In this document: positions 8,821 to 16,477 of the stretch, in pieces
Layout: every line of letters begins with the position of its first letter
Numbering within the stretch: the first letter of the stretch is position 1
NCBI GenBank assembly: GCA_030602965.1
Contig: JAUVYS010000003.1
Coordinates: 1 to 45,897 of the forward strand
Origin: Candidatus Bathyarchaeota archaeon
Lineage (GTDB): Archaea > Thermoproteota > Bathyarchaeia > RBG-16-48-13 > JAGMEO01
Reading direction: 5' to 3'
DNA length: 45,897 nucleotides
Made by a program: the position numbers and the translations under genes
The notes under the pieces: generated by a model
The model's input: the letters and a program-made list of their open reading frames with translations, nothing else
Database searches by the model: none
Told to the model about the DNA's origin: nothing

Positions 8821-9785
8821 GATTTTACTCCCTCATCTACTTTACTAGATATTATTGGAGTCCCACCAGCGTTTTTGATAACTTTTGCAATCTTTTTCCT
8901 TTTTTTCAAAGGTGAAAGCGCAATCATACAACCTCCTCCACCTGCTCCAGTTAATTTAGCACCTAAAGCACCAGCTTCTATTGCTACATGGACAAAATTG
9001 TCAAGTGTCTTATTTGATACTCCAATTGCAGAGAGGAGGCCATGATTTATGTTCATTAATTCCCCAAACTTCGTTAAATCTCCAGACTTTAGTGTTTCAA
9101 TTGCTTTTGTTGTTAGGCGCCCAGCTGTTTTGATGAGTGGGTCTACTATTTTTGGGAACCTGTCTCTTCTTATTTTTACAGCTTTAACGAGATCGCCTGT
9201 TGACCTAGGTTCGCCCGTGTTTCCAATAATAATTGGTATCTTTTTTTTCACTTTTATTGGAGTGATACCTTGATTTTTTTTATATACGATTATACCACCG
9301 TTAGTGGAAATTGCTTGATCGATACCTGAAGGCTTTCCGTGAACAAACCGTTCAGCTTCAAATGATAAATCGACAATCTTTTCTTTTGTGAAGTTGACCC
9401 CAAAGAACTTGCCCACAGCAGCCACGGTTGCAACAGCTAATGCGCCAGAAGAGCCCATCCCAGCTGCAACAGGTATCTCAGATTTTATCACAATATTCAA
9501 GCCTGATTCTTCCCTCAGCTCTTTTAATGCTATTTGAGAAGCAATTCTTATTGGCTCAAGAATTTTATGACCGCCCAATCCACCATGATCAGGCTGGAAT
9601 CTATTTCCTTTAAATGATCCAGAGAAGCCAAGATTGGATGCGACGTAAATAACATTATCGTTTCGATCTTTAACACTTACCTTTACGTAACAATCAATCG
9701 CCATGACAATAGCTGGTTCGCCATAGACGACAAAATGTTCCCCAGCTAGTATGATCTTAGCAGGAGCTAATGCTATAGCTTTCAA
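8805..9785 (-). CDS. mvk: Mevalonate kinase
   Basis: A GHMP kinase phosphorylating mevalonate at the head of the lipid operon. Motif 1 is PAKIILAGEHFVVYGEPA, the ATP-binding motif 2 is PVAAGMGSSGALAVA, and motif 3 is KLTGAGGGGCMIAL; their order and spacing are those of the family. The 326 residues are normal. The frame begins with TTG at 9785, giving MKAIALAPAKI. It lies 71 bases downstream of the MEMO gene and overlaps ipk. Confidence 0.95.
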   Translation of the reverse strand: MKAIALAPAKIILAGEHFVVYGEPAIVMAIDCYVKVSVKDRNDNVIYVASNLGFSGSFKGNRFQPDHGGLGGHKILEPIRIASQIALKELREESGLNIVIKSEIPVAAGMGSSGALAVATVAAVGKFFGVNFTKEKIVDLSFEAERFVHGKPSGIDQAISTNGGIIVYKKNQGITPIKVKKKIPIIIGNTGEPRSTGDLVKAVKIRRDRFPKIVDPLIKTAGRLTTKAIETLKSGDLTKFGELMNINHGLLSAIGVSNKTLDNFVHVAIEAGALGAKLTGAGGGGCMIALSPLKKRKKIAKVIKNAGGTPIISSKVDEGVKSWIQK

Positions 9786-9856
9786 AATAAGTCCGCCAAA
9801 AGAACATAGATAGATAGAAAAATAAAAACCCTACAGTTAAACATTAAACTTTTCAA

Positions 9857-10708
9857 TTATTTTTCCATTACAATGGATGCATATCCGACAACCCGAGAGA
9901 AATCACCTGTAATGTCGCCACTTGTCTTATAGGAAAGAAGCATGGCTTTCTTTGCTTCAAGCATTTTAGTGGCAACAATAGCGGCTGATGTTGGACCAAC
10001 CCCACACATGCTAATCCTATTATCCTCAACAACGTCTTGGAGGCGTTTTTCGTCAAGTTCGAGAATAGCATCTATCACAAGTTGATCCTTTTCTTCAGCT
10101 ACTTTCTGAGATTTGTAGTGGGTTAAATCTGTTGATGCGATGACAACAGCATTTCTTTTAGAAATGGCTTTCGCAACAGCTTTCCCTACATCTTGACTTA
10201 CTTCTAAGTCCTGCATCATCATACATATAGGTACAAAATTTACATTTTCACCATAAACGTATTGAAGAAATGGAAGTTGAACCTCGATAGAGTGTTCATA
10301 TAAGTTTGCAACATCATCAATGTCTATGTAGTTAGAAGAAGCTTGAATCTCTGTAGCCGCCTCTGTGTCTATTAATACGTCTCCGAACGGTGTTTGCCAT
10401 ATTCCATCCAACATAATTGAAACACCACTTCCAAAGCCAGTGTGGTTTGGTCCGATAATGATGAAAAGCTCTGGTTTTCCATCCAACGCAAGTTCGAAAT
10501 ACGCCTTAGCTGCAGTCGATCCGGAGTAAATATATCCTGCGTGCGGGCTAACAAGAGATACAATATTCCTTGGACCGTGTAACTGAACGGTTGGAAGGTG
10601 CCCTGGTCCAAATTTGTGAAGAAAACATTGCTCAATTTGTTTTTTTAAATCATTAAACCGGGCTTCATAGAAGGTGCCGGCATGACTGGAAGGTCTAACC
10701 GTCACCAT
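9857..10708 (-). CDS. MEMO1 family protein (AmmeMemoRadiSam system protein B family)
   Basis: The MEMO family is related to extradiol dioxygenases but its archaeal role is unknown. The protein shows HAGTFYEARF at the start, SPHAGYIYSGSTAAKAY, IGPNHTGFGSGVSIM, the segment EHSIEVQLPFLQ, and ASTDLTHY near the end, with the His residues expected for a metal site. I prefer the ATG at 10708, with a GAGTGA Shine-Dalgarno 8 bases before it, over the ATG at 10726 inside rps2. It sits between rps2 and mevalonate kinase. Adjacency to rps2 and isoprenoid genes occurs in other archaea, so a role linked to this operon is possible but unproven. Confidence 0.93.
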   Translation of the reverse strand: MVTVRPSSHAGTFYEARFNDLKKQIEQCFLHKFGPGHLPTVQLHGPRNIVSLVSPHAGYIYSGSTAAKAYFELALDGKPELFIIIGPNHTGFGSGVSIMLDGIWQTPFGDVLIDTEAATEIQASSNYIDIDDVANLYEHSIEVQLPFLQYVYGENVNFVPICMMMQDLEVSQDVGKAVAKAISKRNAVVIASTDLTHYKSQKVAEEKDQLVIDAILELDEKRLQDVVEDNRISMCGVGPTSAAIVATKMLEAKKAMLLSYKTSGDITGDFSRVVGYASIVMEK

Positions 10709-10715
10709 ATCCCAT

Positions 10716-11414
10716 TCACTCTTCATCAGAGGAGGTTGCGGTTACTTCAAGAGGTTTTGTTTCAAAATCATCAATAGAAACTGTTAAATCGTCATCCTGT
10801 GGAATCTCGCCTTTCTCCCTTGAAACTTGGCGAGCTAGAAGCCAATAAACCGTTGCTAAAGACCTCCTACCCTTATTGTTTACTGGTATAATAAGATCGA
10901 CGTTCGCTAAGCTGTTATCTGTGTCAACAAAGGCAATAACAGGTATACCCATCGAAGAGGCTTCTTTAATAGCCTGTCGATCAGCATTGGGATCTGTAAC
11001 CATAACTAAATAAGGATCACGATGTCCAGAATACAATGGATTAGAAAAAAGACCAGGCGGAAAACGACCAATAACAGGAACTGTACGTGTTACCTCACAG
11101 AACTTTTGAACTGGAACTCTACCATATATTCGAGCTGAGACTACTACCATTCTTTCAGGATCAATGTGGGAAATGAATTTTGCAGCAGTTCTAATCCTCT
11201 CATCTGTTTGTTTAATGTCTAGAACAAAGAGTCCATCAGGTCTAACACGGTAGATAAATGGTTCTAGATCTTTTGTCTTGATTCGTGTTCCTATGTGCAT
11301 TCCGGCAGATAGAATAGTCTCTATTGGTAGAAGAAGTTCAGCTTCTTCTGCCTTGAACTCTTTATTACTTATCTCTGAGTTCTCTATCTTTAAAGTCTTA
11401 TCTTTCTCAGTCAT
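10716..11414 (-). CDS. rps2: 30S ribosomal protein S2
   Basis: Archaeal S2 (uS2) of 232 residues. The core begins at LSAGMHIGTRIKTKDLEPFI and includes VLDIKQTDERI, GRFPPGLFSNP and the conserved VTDPNADRQAI. An acidic N-terminal extension of about 27 residues and an acidic C-terminal tail (ending in SSDEE) flank it. It follows rpo10 by 29 bases in the long rpo3-L18e-L13-S9-rpo10-S2 run, and its end overlaps the upstream candidate start of the MEMO gene. Confidence 0.96.
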   Translation of the reverse strand: MTEKDKTLKIENSEISNKEFKAEEAELLLPIETILSAGMHIGTRIKTKDLEPFIYRVRPDGLFVLDIKQTDERIRTAAKFISHIDPERMVVVSARIYGRVPVQKFCEVTRTVPVIGRFPPGLFSNPLYSGHRDPYLVMVTDPNADRQAIKEASSMGIPVIAFVDTDNSLANVDLIIPVNNKGRRSLATVYWLLARQVSREKGEIPQDDDLTVSIDDFETKPLEVTATSSDEE

Positions 11415-11443
11415 CTTCTCTCATCCATACATTACCTTGTAAA

Positions 11444-11662
11444 TTAACCATCTTCAGATGATTTTAATCTAGTCGTTTTATATTTTAAAACCTCATCAAT
11501 TATTTCAGTATTGGAAAGTAACATTCGACGACAGCAATATCTAGTCACACCAAGATCATCTAGAACTTTACCTAGGTCTTCGCCTTTCTTTACTCTTTTA
11601 TTCAACTCGTCCCATTTATCACCTATAACACTTCCACATGTAAAACATCTTACGGGAACCAT
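11444..11662 (-). CDS. rpo10: DNA-directed RNA polymerase subunit N (Rpo10)
   Basis: Rpo10, the homologue of eukaryotic Rpb10, is a small zinc-binding subunit that helps assemble the Rpo3-Rpo11 platform. The 72-residue protein starts [17 protein letters not shown] and has the paired cysteines CFTC and the adjacent CC in [10 protein letters not shown] that bind zinc. The ATG at 11662 gives the conserved N-terminus; a longer frame to 11722 overlaps rps9 and is not conserved. It lies 16 bases after rps9, as in many archaea. Confidence 0.95.
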   Translation of the reverse strand: MVPVRCFTCGSVIGDKWDELNKRVKKGEDLGKVLDDLGVTRYCCRRMLLSNTEIIDEVLKYKTTRLKSSEDG

Positions 11663-11678
11663 CAAATCAATAACCCTC

Positions 11679-12098
11679 TCAACGATATGATTTCTGCTTC
11701 TTTCTTCTAGCGCCAGGTCCACCGGGCTTCTTTGGCTCTTTCCTCCGAGGATCTCCTACGAGCATAGTTCGGTCATAAGCCATTAGTGCTTTCTTAATTT
11801 GTGATCCTCTAGGCCACTCAGCTAGAGCTCTCGCAATTGCTATCCTAGCTGCCTCCGCTTGTCCCATGAAACCTCCGCCTTTTACTTCAATGTTTATGTC
11901 TAGATTTTTCCAAAAATCCTCTACGACTATAAGAGGTTCAAAAATCTTCTCTCGAGCTATTACAGGCATGTATATTTCTAAAGGTGTTTTATTTATTCTA
12001 ACCCGACCCTTTCCAGGTTTAACCGTTGCTCTCGCAATAGCTGTTTTTCTCTTTCCACTTGTTACCAGGACTCGTTTCTTGCTTGACAACTCAATCAA
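11679..12098 (-). CDS. rps9: 30S ribosomal protein S9
   Basis: Archaeal S9 (uS9), 139 residues. It shows [20 protein letters not shown] at the start, [20 protein letters not shown] in the middle, and the conserved basic tail ending KKQKSYR, which reaches the tRNA in the P site. It overlaps the end of rpl13 by 4 bases, so the two are coupled, as L13-S9 usually are. Confidence 0.97.
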   Translation of the reverse strand: MIELSSKKRVLVTSGKRKTAIARATVKPGKGRVRINKTPLEIYMPVIAREKIFEPLIVVEDFWKNLDINIEVKGGGFMGQAEAARIAIARALAEWPRGSQIKKALMAYDRTMLVGDPRRKEPKKPGGPGARRKKQKSYR

Positions 12099-12526
12099 CC
12101 CATGATTTTTGCGTATTCTTTCATTGTTATAAAAGATCTTTTTTGACTAATGGGTATTGCGCCAGTTGGAATCTGGAATTCAAACTTCCTAAGATCCCCT
12201 GGCACTCCTACATGAACTCTTAATCTCTTATAAGCTGTTTTACCCCTTGGCTTCTTCCATGGAAGCATGCCTCTCACAGTTCTTCTGACAATGTTTTCAG
12301 ATCTTCTAGGACGTTTAGGGTTTTTACTTTGGGAGGCCAAGGTTCTGACTTTTAAACGAGCTTCAGTTTCTGCTACAGCAGCTTTTTTACTTTTAGTAAT
12401 AATAATTTTCTCAGCGTTTACTACATGAACCCAGTTACCATTCAAAAGTAGCTTCGCTATTATACTAGCTAACCTACCAAGAACGAGGCCATTTCCATCC
12501 ATTATTATATTATCTCTTTTTGACAA
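12095..12526 (-). CDS. rpl13: 50S ribosomal protein L13
   Basis: Archaeal L13 (uL13). The N-terminal [20 protein letters not shown] is followed by [24 protein letters not shown] and RLRVHVGVP, all typical. The start is uncertain. A TTG at 12526 has GGGTGA four bases ahead and begins just past the L18e stop. The ATG at 12502 gives a shorter N-terminus, and an ATG at 12574 lies deep in rpl18e and is unlikely. It is between rpl18e and rps9, the standard archaeal order. Confidence 0.94.
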   Translation of the reverse strand: MSKRDNIIMDGNGLVLGRLASIIAKLLLNGNWVHVVNAEKIIITKSKKAAVAETEARLKVRTLASQSKNPKRPRRSENIVRRTVRGMLPWKKPRGKTAYKRLRVHVGVPGDLRKFEFQIPTGAIPISQKRSFITMKEYAKIMG

Positions 12527-12530
12527 AGGT

Positions 12531-12899
12531 TCACCCGATAATCTTGATTTCTTTTCCTTTAGGGAATTTCTCAATAAACTCGTTAATCGTGTAGCACTGT
12601 CCTTTTGCTTTTAAAATTTTGTCTCTTGCCTTTTGAGTGAAGCTAAAAGCTGCAACGTGGACCGGGTGATCTAAGAACCCCGCTGCCAAAATTTTGCCAG
12701 GAACTATAGCTTTATCTCGGGATTTTGTATACCTATTAATTCTGCTAATGTTCACTGCTACCTTCCTGTGTTTAGGTTTTTTTAAATAATTGGCAACATC
12801 ATCCCAAATGGCTGCACCAGTTTCGTTTGCCTTTTTTTTGAGCGATCTAATTGTATGAAAGAGCTCGGGATTCGTTGTTTTAAACTTCATTTGTATCAC
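12531..12899 (-). CDS. rpl18e: 50S ribosomal protein L18e
   Basis: L18e (eL18) of 122 residues, found in archaea and eukaryotes. The segments NPELFHTIRSLKKKANETGA, VNISRINRYTK and VPGKILAAGFLDHPVHVAAF identify it. It overlaps the rpo3 stop by 4 bases at its start, so it is coupled to the polymerase subunit gene. L13 follows immediately. Confidence 0.96.
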   Translation of the reverse strand: MIQMKFKTTNPELFHTIRSLKKKANETGAAIWDDVANYLKKPKHRKVAVNISRINRYTKSRDKAIVPGKILAAGFLDHPVHVAAFSFTQKARDKILKAKGQCYTINEFIEKFPKGKEIKIIG

Positions 12900-13759
12900 T
12901 TTTTCTTCTTTATTTTTGCTTTCTTTGTTTTTTTCTTCACCCTAGCTATTTTCAACTGATTAATTTGTTCAGTAAAGTCCTTAGACTTTTTCCTCAAGAT
13001 TTTTGTAGCTTCAATTATAATTTGTTCAGGTGGTAAAGCACCTGTTGGTCCGACATTAAAAATGAATGCGTTTTTAACATTCTTGATCTTGATAGCTGAA
13101 GGCGTTTTAGGACAAATAACTTCACAGTCATCACAAAGAGTACACTTTTCCTTAGCCACCACTTCTAACCTTTCATCTTTGATGTCAAGTACACCTTTTG
13201 GACAGCCCTCAACACACTGACCACACGCATCACATTTTCTACGGTTAACGATGATTTCAGGGACATATTTGTATGAAGAGACGGAGACAGGTTGCCATTT
13301 TGCATGTTTTGAGCCATGACCAAGTCGAGCATAAGCCTCTAATTTGATTTTTTGACTAGGTGCTAGTTTCACTATAGGAATTTTATCACTTATTGGTGTT
13401 ACATCTGGATTGGCTGATTTCAATTCCCCCGAATACACTGTTCGAATTGAATCTGAAGCCTCAGCATCGAGCGTTAAAGAAACGCTGCATTTATTACAGC
13501 CAAGCTCACTCTGACATTTGCATTCTTCAGGGAGAACGTAAGTATCTAAATCTGTCTTTAAAGGAACAAGACCCAATCTATGAGCCAAAACCTCATCGCA
13601 CATAACTGATGAGTTCTCAATAACAACCACCTCATCTATCGCCATAGTTGGAACCTCATTAACCATTATGCGCCTCAGTGCATTTGCTACTGGAGTAGAT
13701 ATTCCATTAACCTGAAAGCGAAGTTTGTTATCATCCTTATGTAGAATCTTGACATCCAT
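12896..13759 (-). CDS. rpo3: DNA-directed RNA polymerase subunit D (Rpo3) with ferredoxin-like domain
   Basis: Rpo3 is the counterpart of bacterial alpha and eukaryotic Rpb3, and nucleates polymerase assembly with Rpo11, Rpo10 and Rpo12. The dimerisation domain begins with ISTPVANALRRIMVNEVPTM. A ferredoxin-like insert carries two complete 4Fe-4S motifs: Cys176, 179, 182, 186 and Cys206, 209, 212, 216. Many archaeal Rpo3 proteins have lost one or both, so this is a two-cluster form. Cys80, 82, 88 and 91 form a further cysteine group. The protein is 287 residues with a lysine-rich tail, and it heads the run of genes down to idsA. Confidence 0.96.
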   Translation of the reverse strand: MDVKILHKDDNKLRFQVNGISTPVANALRRIMVNEVPTMAIDEVVVIENSSVMCDEVLAHRLGLVPLKTDLDTYVLPEECKCQSELGCNKCSVSLTLDAEASDSIRTVYSGELKSANPDVTPISDKIPIVKLAPSQKIKLEAYARLGHGSKHAKWQPVSVSSYKYVPEIIVNRRKCDACGQCVEGCPKGVLDIKDERLEVVAKEKCTLCDDCEVICPKTPSAIKIKNVKNAFIFNVGPTGALPPEQIIIEATKILRKKSKDFTEQINQLKIARVKKKTKKAKIKKKK

Positions 13760-13940
13760 AATAGAGCCAGCTTTTCAGCACAAATTAATACAATAATATA
13801 ATCTTTGAGATGTTCTTGTGAAGAAAGTCAGCTTGTTATATAACTTTTTCTAACAAGAAATTAATTTCAAGAATACTTCAATAAAAAGAGAAAATATACA
13901 AGGTATCTTAATAATACATGATAATACTAGTACCAGTCAA

Positions 13941-14450
13941 ATGTTAAAAAAGAAAAATAGCCTAACCCTGAAATTAAGCTTAGCATCCATCTTTGCTGCC
14001 CTCACAACAATTTCTACAGTAATTATCCAAATTCCTATTCCAGCTACAGGTGGTTACATTAATGTTGGTGATGCAATGATTTTTACAAGTGCTTTACTCT
14101 TTGGACCAATGGTTGGAGCTTTCGCAGGCGGTATTGGTTCAGCTGTTGCTGATATCTTTCTTGGCTATCCAGCTTTTCTGCCCCATACATTTGTAATTAA
14201 AGGGTTAGAAGGTTTTGTTGCCTGATATATTAGTAGAGATGGGAATGATTTTAGGGATATTCTTGCCTGGGTTATAGCAAGCTTTGTTATGGTTGTAGGT
14301 TACTTTATTGCTGAAGCTTATGATGGGTATTGGTCCAGTTTTTGCATCAACTGAAGTTCCTGGAATATTTTCCAAGTAGTTTTTGGAGGAATATTCAGTA
14401 TACCTTTATCCAGATTATTTAGGAAGCGATTTAACTTACTTATTTCATAG
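13941..14450 (+). pseudogene. Decayed ECF transporter S component
   Basis: The intact part (residues 1-94) starts MLKKKNSLTLKLSLASIFAA and contains GGYINVGDAMIF, LLFGPMVGAFAGGIGSAVAD and VIKGLEGFVA, which match substrate-binding S components of ECF vitamin transporters (the ECF-ribofla_trS type). A TGA at 14223-14225 replaces the expected glycine codon. The frame then continues with YISRDGNDF and VMVVGYFIAEA. Two further frame changes follow, near 14310 and near 14363, before NIFQVVFGGIF and IPLSRLFRKR resume up to the TAG at 14448. One nonsense and two frameshift lesions make it a pseudogene. Its substrate is unknown, and no ECF ATPase or T-component gene is nearby. Confidence 0.82.
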
Positions 14451-15470
14451 TTTTTTCTTCAAAGCTTTCCATAATTCATCTGATTTAGGCAAATGTAAGG
14501 GTTGAACAGCCCCATCCTTTCTCACTATCTTTCTCATCTTTTCATTTTCTAAAAAATCGCCAATGATAGAAGCCTTAATACCAGTTTTTCTAACCTTAGA
14601 AACGACCTCTTCAGCTTTTTCGGGTTTTATAGCAATAATTAATGCTCCAGAACTAATTAGTTTCAGTGGATCGATTTTAAAGAACCGACAAATTTTCTTT
14701 GTCTCTTGTGAAATGTAAATTTGATTTTCGTAGACTTCAAATCCTGTTCCTGATGCTTCAGCCATTTCGTTAAGGCCGCCAGCTATCCCTCCTTCAGTCG
14801 GATCATGCATAGCTAAAACACCACCTTGTTTAACCGCCAACATCGCTTCTTGAACAACACTAATCATGTCAAAGTAGCTCTCTGCCTTAGCCACCAATTC
14901 TTTACCAAAATTTTTCACAAGAGTTTCTCGTCTGTCTGCCGCTAAAATTGCTGTTCCTTCAATGCCAGCACCTTTGGTAAGAATGATTTTACTCCCTGGT
15001 TTAACCCCAGCACAAGTTACAAACCGATCTTCTTTAGTAAATCCAGCACAGAAACTAATCACCAAAGGATGAGAAATGTGTGGTGTAACCTCTGTGTGAC
15101 CGCCAATTATGGCCATTTCTAGGTTTTTCGCAGCACTGTCCATTTGCACACAGATTTCTCTAAGAAGAGCGTTTCCAGATCCCTCAGGAAGCATTATGCA
15201 AGGTAAGAACCACCTTGGTTTGATACCTCTCGTTGCCACGTCATTCGCTGAAATATTTACTGAGAGCCATCCAATTCGTTCTTCAGCGCCACTTATCGGG
15301 TCACATGAGATTGCAAGTACATGATCTCCAAGTTTTACAATAGCAGCATCTTCACCATATGAAGACCCAAGTAAAACGTCGCTATTCTTAGCACCTAAGT
15401 ACTTCAACACTATTTCCTTTAGAATTTCTGGAACAACCTTACCAGACGGAAAACTCATATTAACGCCCAC
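14445..15470 (-). CDS. AIR synthase-related protein (PurM/ThiL/HypE superfamily)
   Basis: The 341-residue protein has the two-domain ATP-binding PurM fold. GSSYGEDAAIVKLGDHVLAI corresponds to the N-terminal nucleotide and metal site, with SVNISANDVATRGIKPRWFL and MIGG-type segment AIIGGHTEVTP after it. The C-terminal domain shows AMHDPTEGGIAGGLNEMAE. It resembles HypE, but the C-terminal cysteine needed for HypE function is absent (the end is KALKKKL), so its substrate is unknown. Start options are GTG 15470 and ATG 15458. It converges on the ECF pseudogene, overlapping it by 6 bases. Confidence 0.85.
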   Translation of the reverse strand: MGVNMSFPSGKVVPEILKEIVLKYLGAKNSDVLLGSSYGEDAAIVKLGDHVLAISCDPISGAEERIGWLSVNISANDVATRGIKPRWFLPCIMLPEGSGNALLREICVQMDSAAKNLEMAIIGGHTEVTPHISHPLVISFCAGFTKEDRFVTCAGVKPGSKIILTKGAGIEGTAILAADRRETLVKNFGKELVAKAESYFDMISVVQEAMLAVKQGGVLAMHDPTEGGIAGGLNEMAEASGTGFEVYENQIYISQETKKICRFFKIDPLKLISSGALIIAIKPEKAEEVVSKVRKTGIKASIIGDFLENEKMRKIVRKDGAVQPLHLPKSDELWKALKKKL

Positions 15471-15672
15471 TTTACCTTCAGCTAAGTATTCTATGATAAA
15501 AACAATAGCTATGAATGGCTTAAAAGGAAATATTTACTTTCAGAATTAAATTGTGTAATTCGAGAATTATTCTTCTTCATTACTAATTTAGATGTTGACA
15601 TTTCTCAGATTATTCATGAACGAAGTAATCTTCTGCGAGATAAAATAGAAAATTAAAGAAAAAATTGAATGG

Positions 15673-15764
15673 TGGGCCGGCCCGGACTTGAACCGGGGAT
15701 CATCCGCGTGTCAGGCGGATATTAGGCAAAATTCTGTATCCTAACCAAACTAGACCACCGGCCC
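15673..15764 (-). tRNA. tRNA-Val (anticodon GAC) with a 17-nt intron at 25/26
   Basis: The acceptor stem GGGCCGG/CCGGCCC, the T arm CCCGG-TTCAAGT-CCGGG and the anticodon arm TCCGC-CTGACAC-GCGGA are perfect. The loop gives anticodon GAC, for valine. A further 17 nt (15721-15737) separates the D stem from position 26 and must be an intron. TAGG pairs with CCTA and each is followed by AT|A, an exact bulge-helix-bulge with the cut after the second bulge base, so splicing joins GGAT to ATCCGC. CCA is encoded at 15672-15670. It lies 70 bases downstream of tRNA-Ala on the same strand. Confidence 0.92.
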
Positions 15765-15834
15765 ACATCTAAAATGCCTTAGGAAACGTCTAATATTTTA
15801 GACTTACTACAAGTTTTTCCTTAAAAGTAATTGG

Positions 15835-15924
15835 TGGACCGACCGGGATTTGAACCCGGGACCTTCGCGATGCCAACGCGACACTCCTTGGCCTTTGGAG
15901 TATACCAAGCTGAGCTACCGGCCC
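15835..15924 (-). tRNA. tRNA-Ala (anticodon GGC) with a D-arm intron of about 16 nt
   Basis: The acceptor stem GGGCCGG/TCGGTCC, the T arm CCGGG-TTCAAAT-CCCGG and the anticodon arm TCGCG-TTGGCAT-CGCGA are clear. The loop gives GGC, for alanine. The D stem GCTC must pair with GAGT at 15883-15886, which leaves about 16 extra nt at 15887-15902 after the D-loop GGTA. Exon CTTGG can pair with intron CCAAG, and intron ACTCC with exon GGAGT, so a relaxed bulge-helix-bulge is likely. The exact cut sites are uncertain by one or two bases. CCA is encoded at 15834-15832. It lies 46 bases after rpl37e in the same direction. Confidence 0.9.
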
Positions 15925-15970
15925 ACATCAATAATTGAGATAGTGCTTAGATAAAAAAAATAGTGTTATT

Positions 15971-16159
15971 TTAAGAACGGCGAGCCTTTCTTGTGACAGT
16001 TTTAGTCTGCCATGCGTATTGACAAATTTTCTTTGACTCTCCGAATCCACAAGCTGAACATCGTTTCTTTCTTATGTGATAAGCTCTTCGACCACACCGT
16101 CTACATTTTATGACAGAGGTCTTATGCCGCTTTCCAAATGAAGGGGTGCCTTTACCCAA
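15971..16159 (-). CDS. rpl37e: 50S ribosomal protein L37e
   Basis: A 62-residue zinc-ribbon r-protein. [20 protein letters not shown] is the conserved start, followed by [20 protein letters not shown] with the four zinc-binding cysteines. It lies 7 bases after the lsm gene, a pairing conserved across archaea. The tRNA-Ala and tRNA-Val genes follow on the same strand and may share the transcript. Confidence 0.96.
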   Translation of the reverse strand: MGKGTPSFGKRHKTSVIKCRRCGRRAYHIRKKRCSACGFGESKKICQYAWQTKTVTRKARRS

Positions 16160-16166
16160 TGATGCT

Positions 16167-16394
16167 TCACCTTGGAGAAGGCGATACTATTATTACGTTG
16201 TCTCCACGAACTATCATAGTTCCTATTTTCTCAATGTTCTCATTGTCAGAGGCCTCTTCAGCGTCTTCCAAGACGAGGTTCATGTGTTGATCAAATCCTT
16301 TTAGTTTACCTCTAATGCTTCTTCCGCCTCTCAGTCTTACCAAGACAAGCTTTTCCAGACTATCCTCTAACATTTTGCTAGCCATCTCTGTCAT
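16167..16394 (-). CDS. Lsm/Sm-like archaeal protein (SmAP)
   Basis: A 75-residue Sm-fold protein that forms rings binding U-rich RNA. The Sm1 motif [29 protein letters not shown] and the Sm2 motif [12 protein letters not shown] are complete. The ATG at 16394 gives [16 protein letters not shown]; the ATG at 16385 is an alternative. It lies immediately upstream of rpl37e. The start is 83 bases from the divergent PUA-protein gene, so the two share a promoter region. Confidence 0.95.
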   Translation of the reverse strand: MTEMASKMLEDSLEKLVLVRLRGGRSIRGKLKGFDQHMNLVLEDAEEASDNENIEKIGTMIVRGDNVIIVSPSPR

Positions 16395-16446
16395 TGGTCT
16401 ATATCATCGCCTCAAATTTTAGTTCTTTAAGATTTTAAGATAATGA

Positions 16447-16454
16447 TTTAAAGG
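16447..16454 (+). promoter_or_regulatory. TATA box for the PUA-protein gene, leaderless start
   Basis: TTTAAAGG centred about 27 bases upstream of the GTG at 16478 has the position of an archaeal TATA box. A transcript starting there would begin at or very near the start codon, so translation is probably leaderless. This supports the GTG at 16478 over the ATG at 16487, though both fit. Confidence 0.5.
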
Positions 16455-16477
16455 TATCGTAAAAACGTATTCTCCTT

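Noticed and set aside
13832-13857. Inverted repeat CTTGTTA / TAACAAG in the spacer between rpo3 and the ECF relic
   Set aside because: A 7-bp stem with a 12-base AT loop is weak. It is not followed by a T tract and has no second copy, so neither terminator nor operator is supported.
14223-14225. TGA in the ECF S component as a recoded codon
   Set aside because: Two further frame changes follow and no recoding element was seen. Decay explains all three lesions.
14445-15470. Calling the AIR-synthase-related gene hypE
   Set aside because: The C-terminal cysteine motif of HypE is missing and no other hyp genes are nearby.
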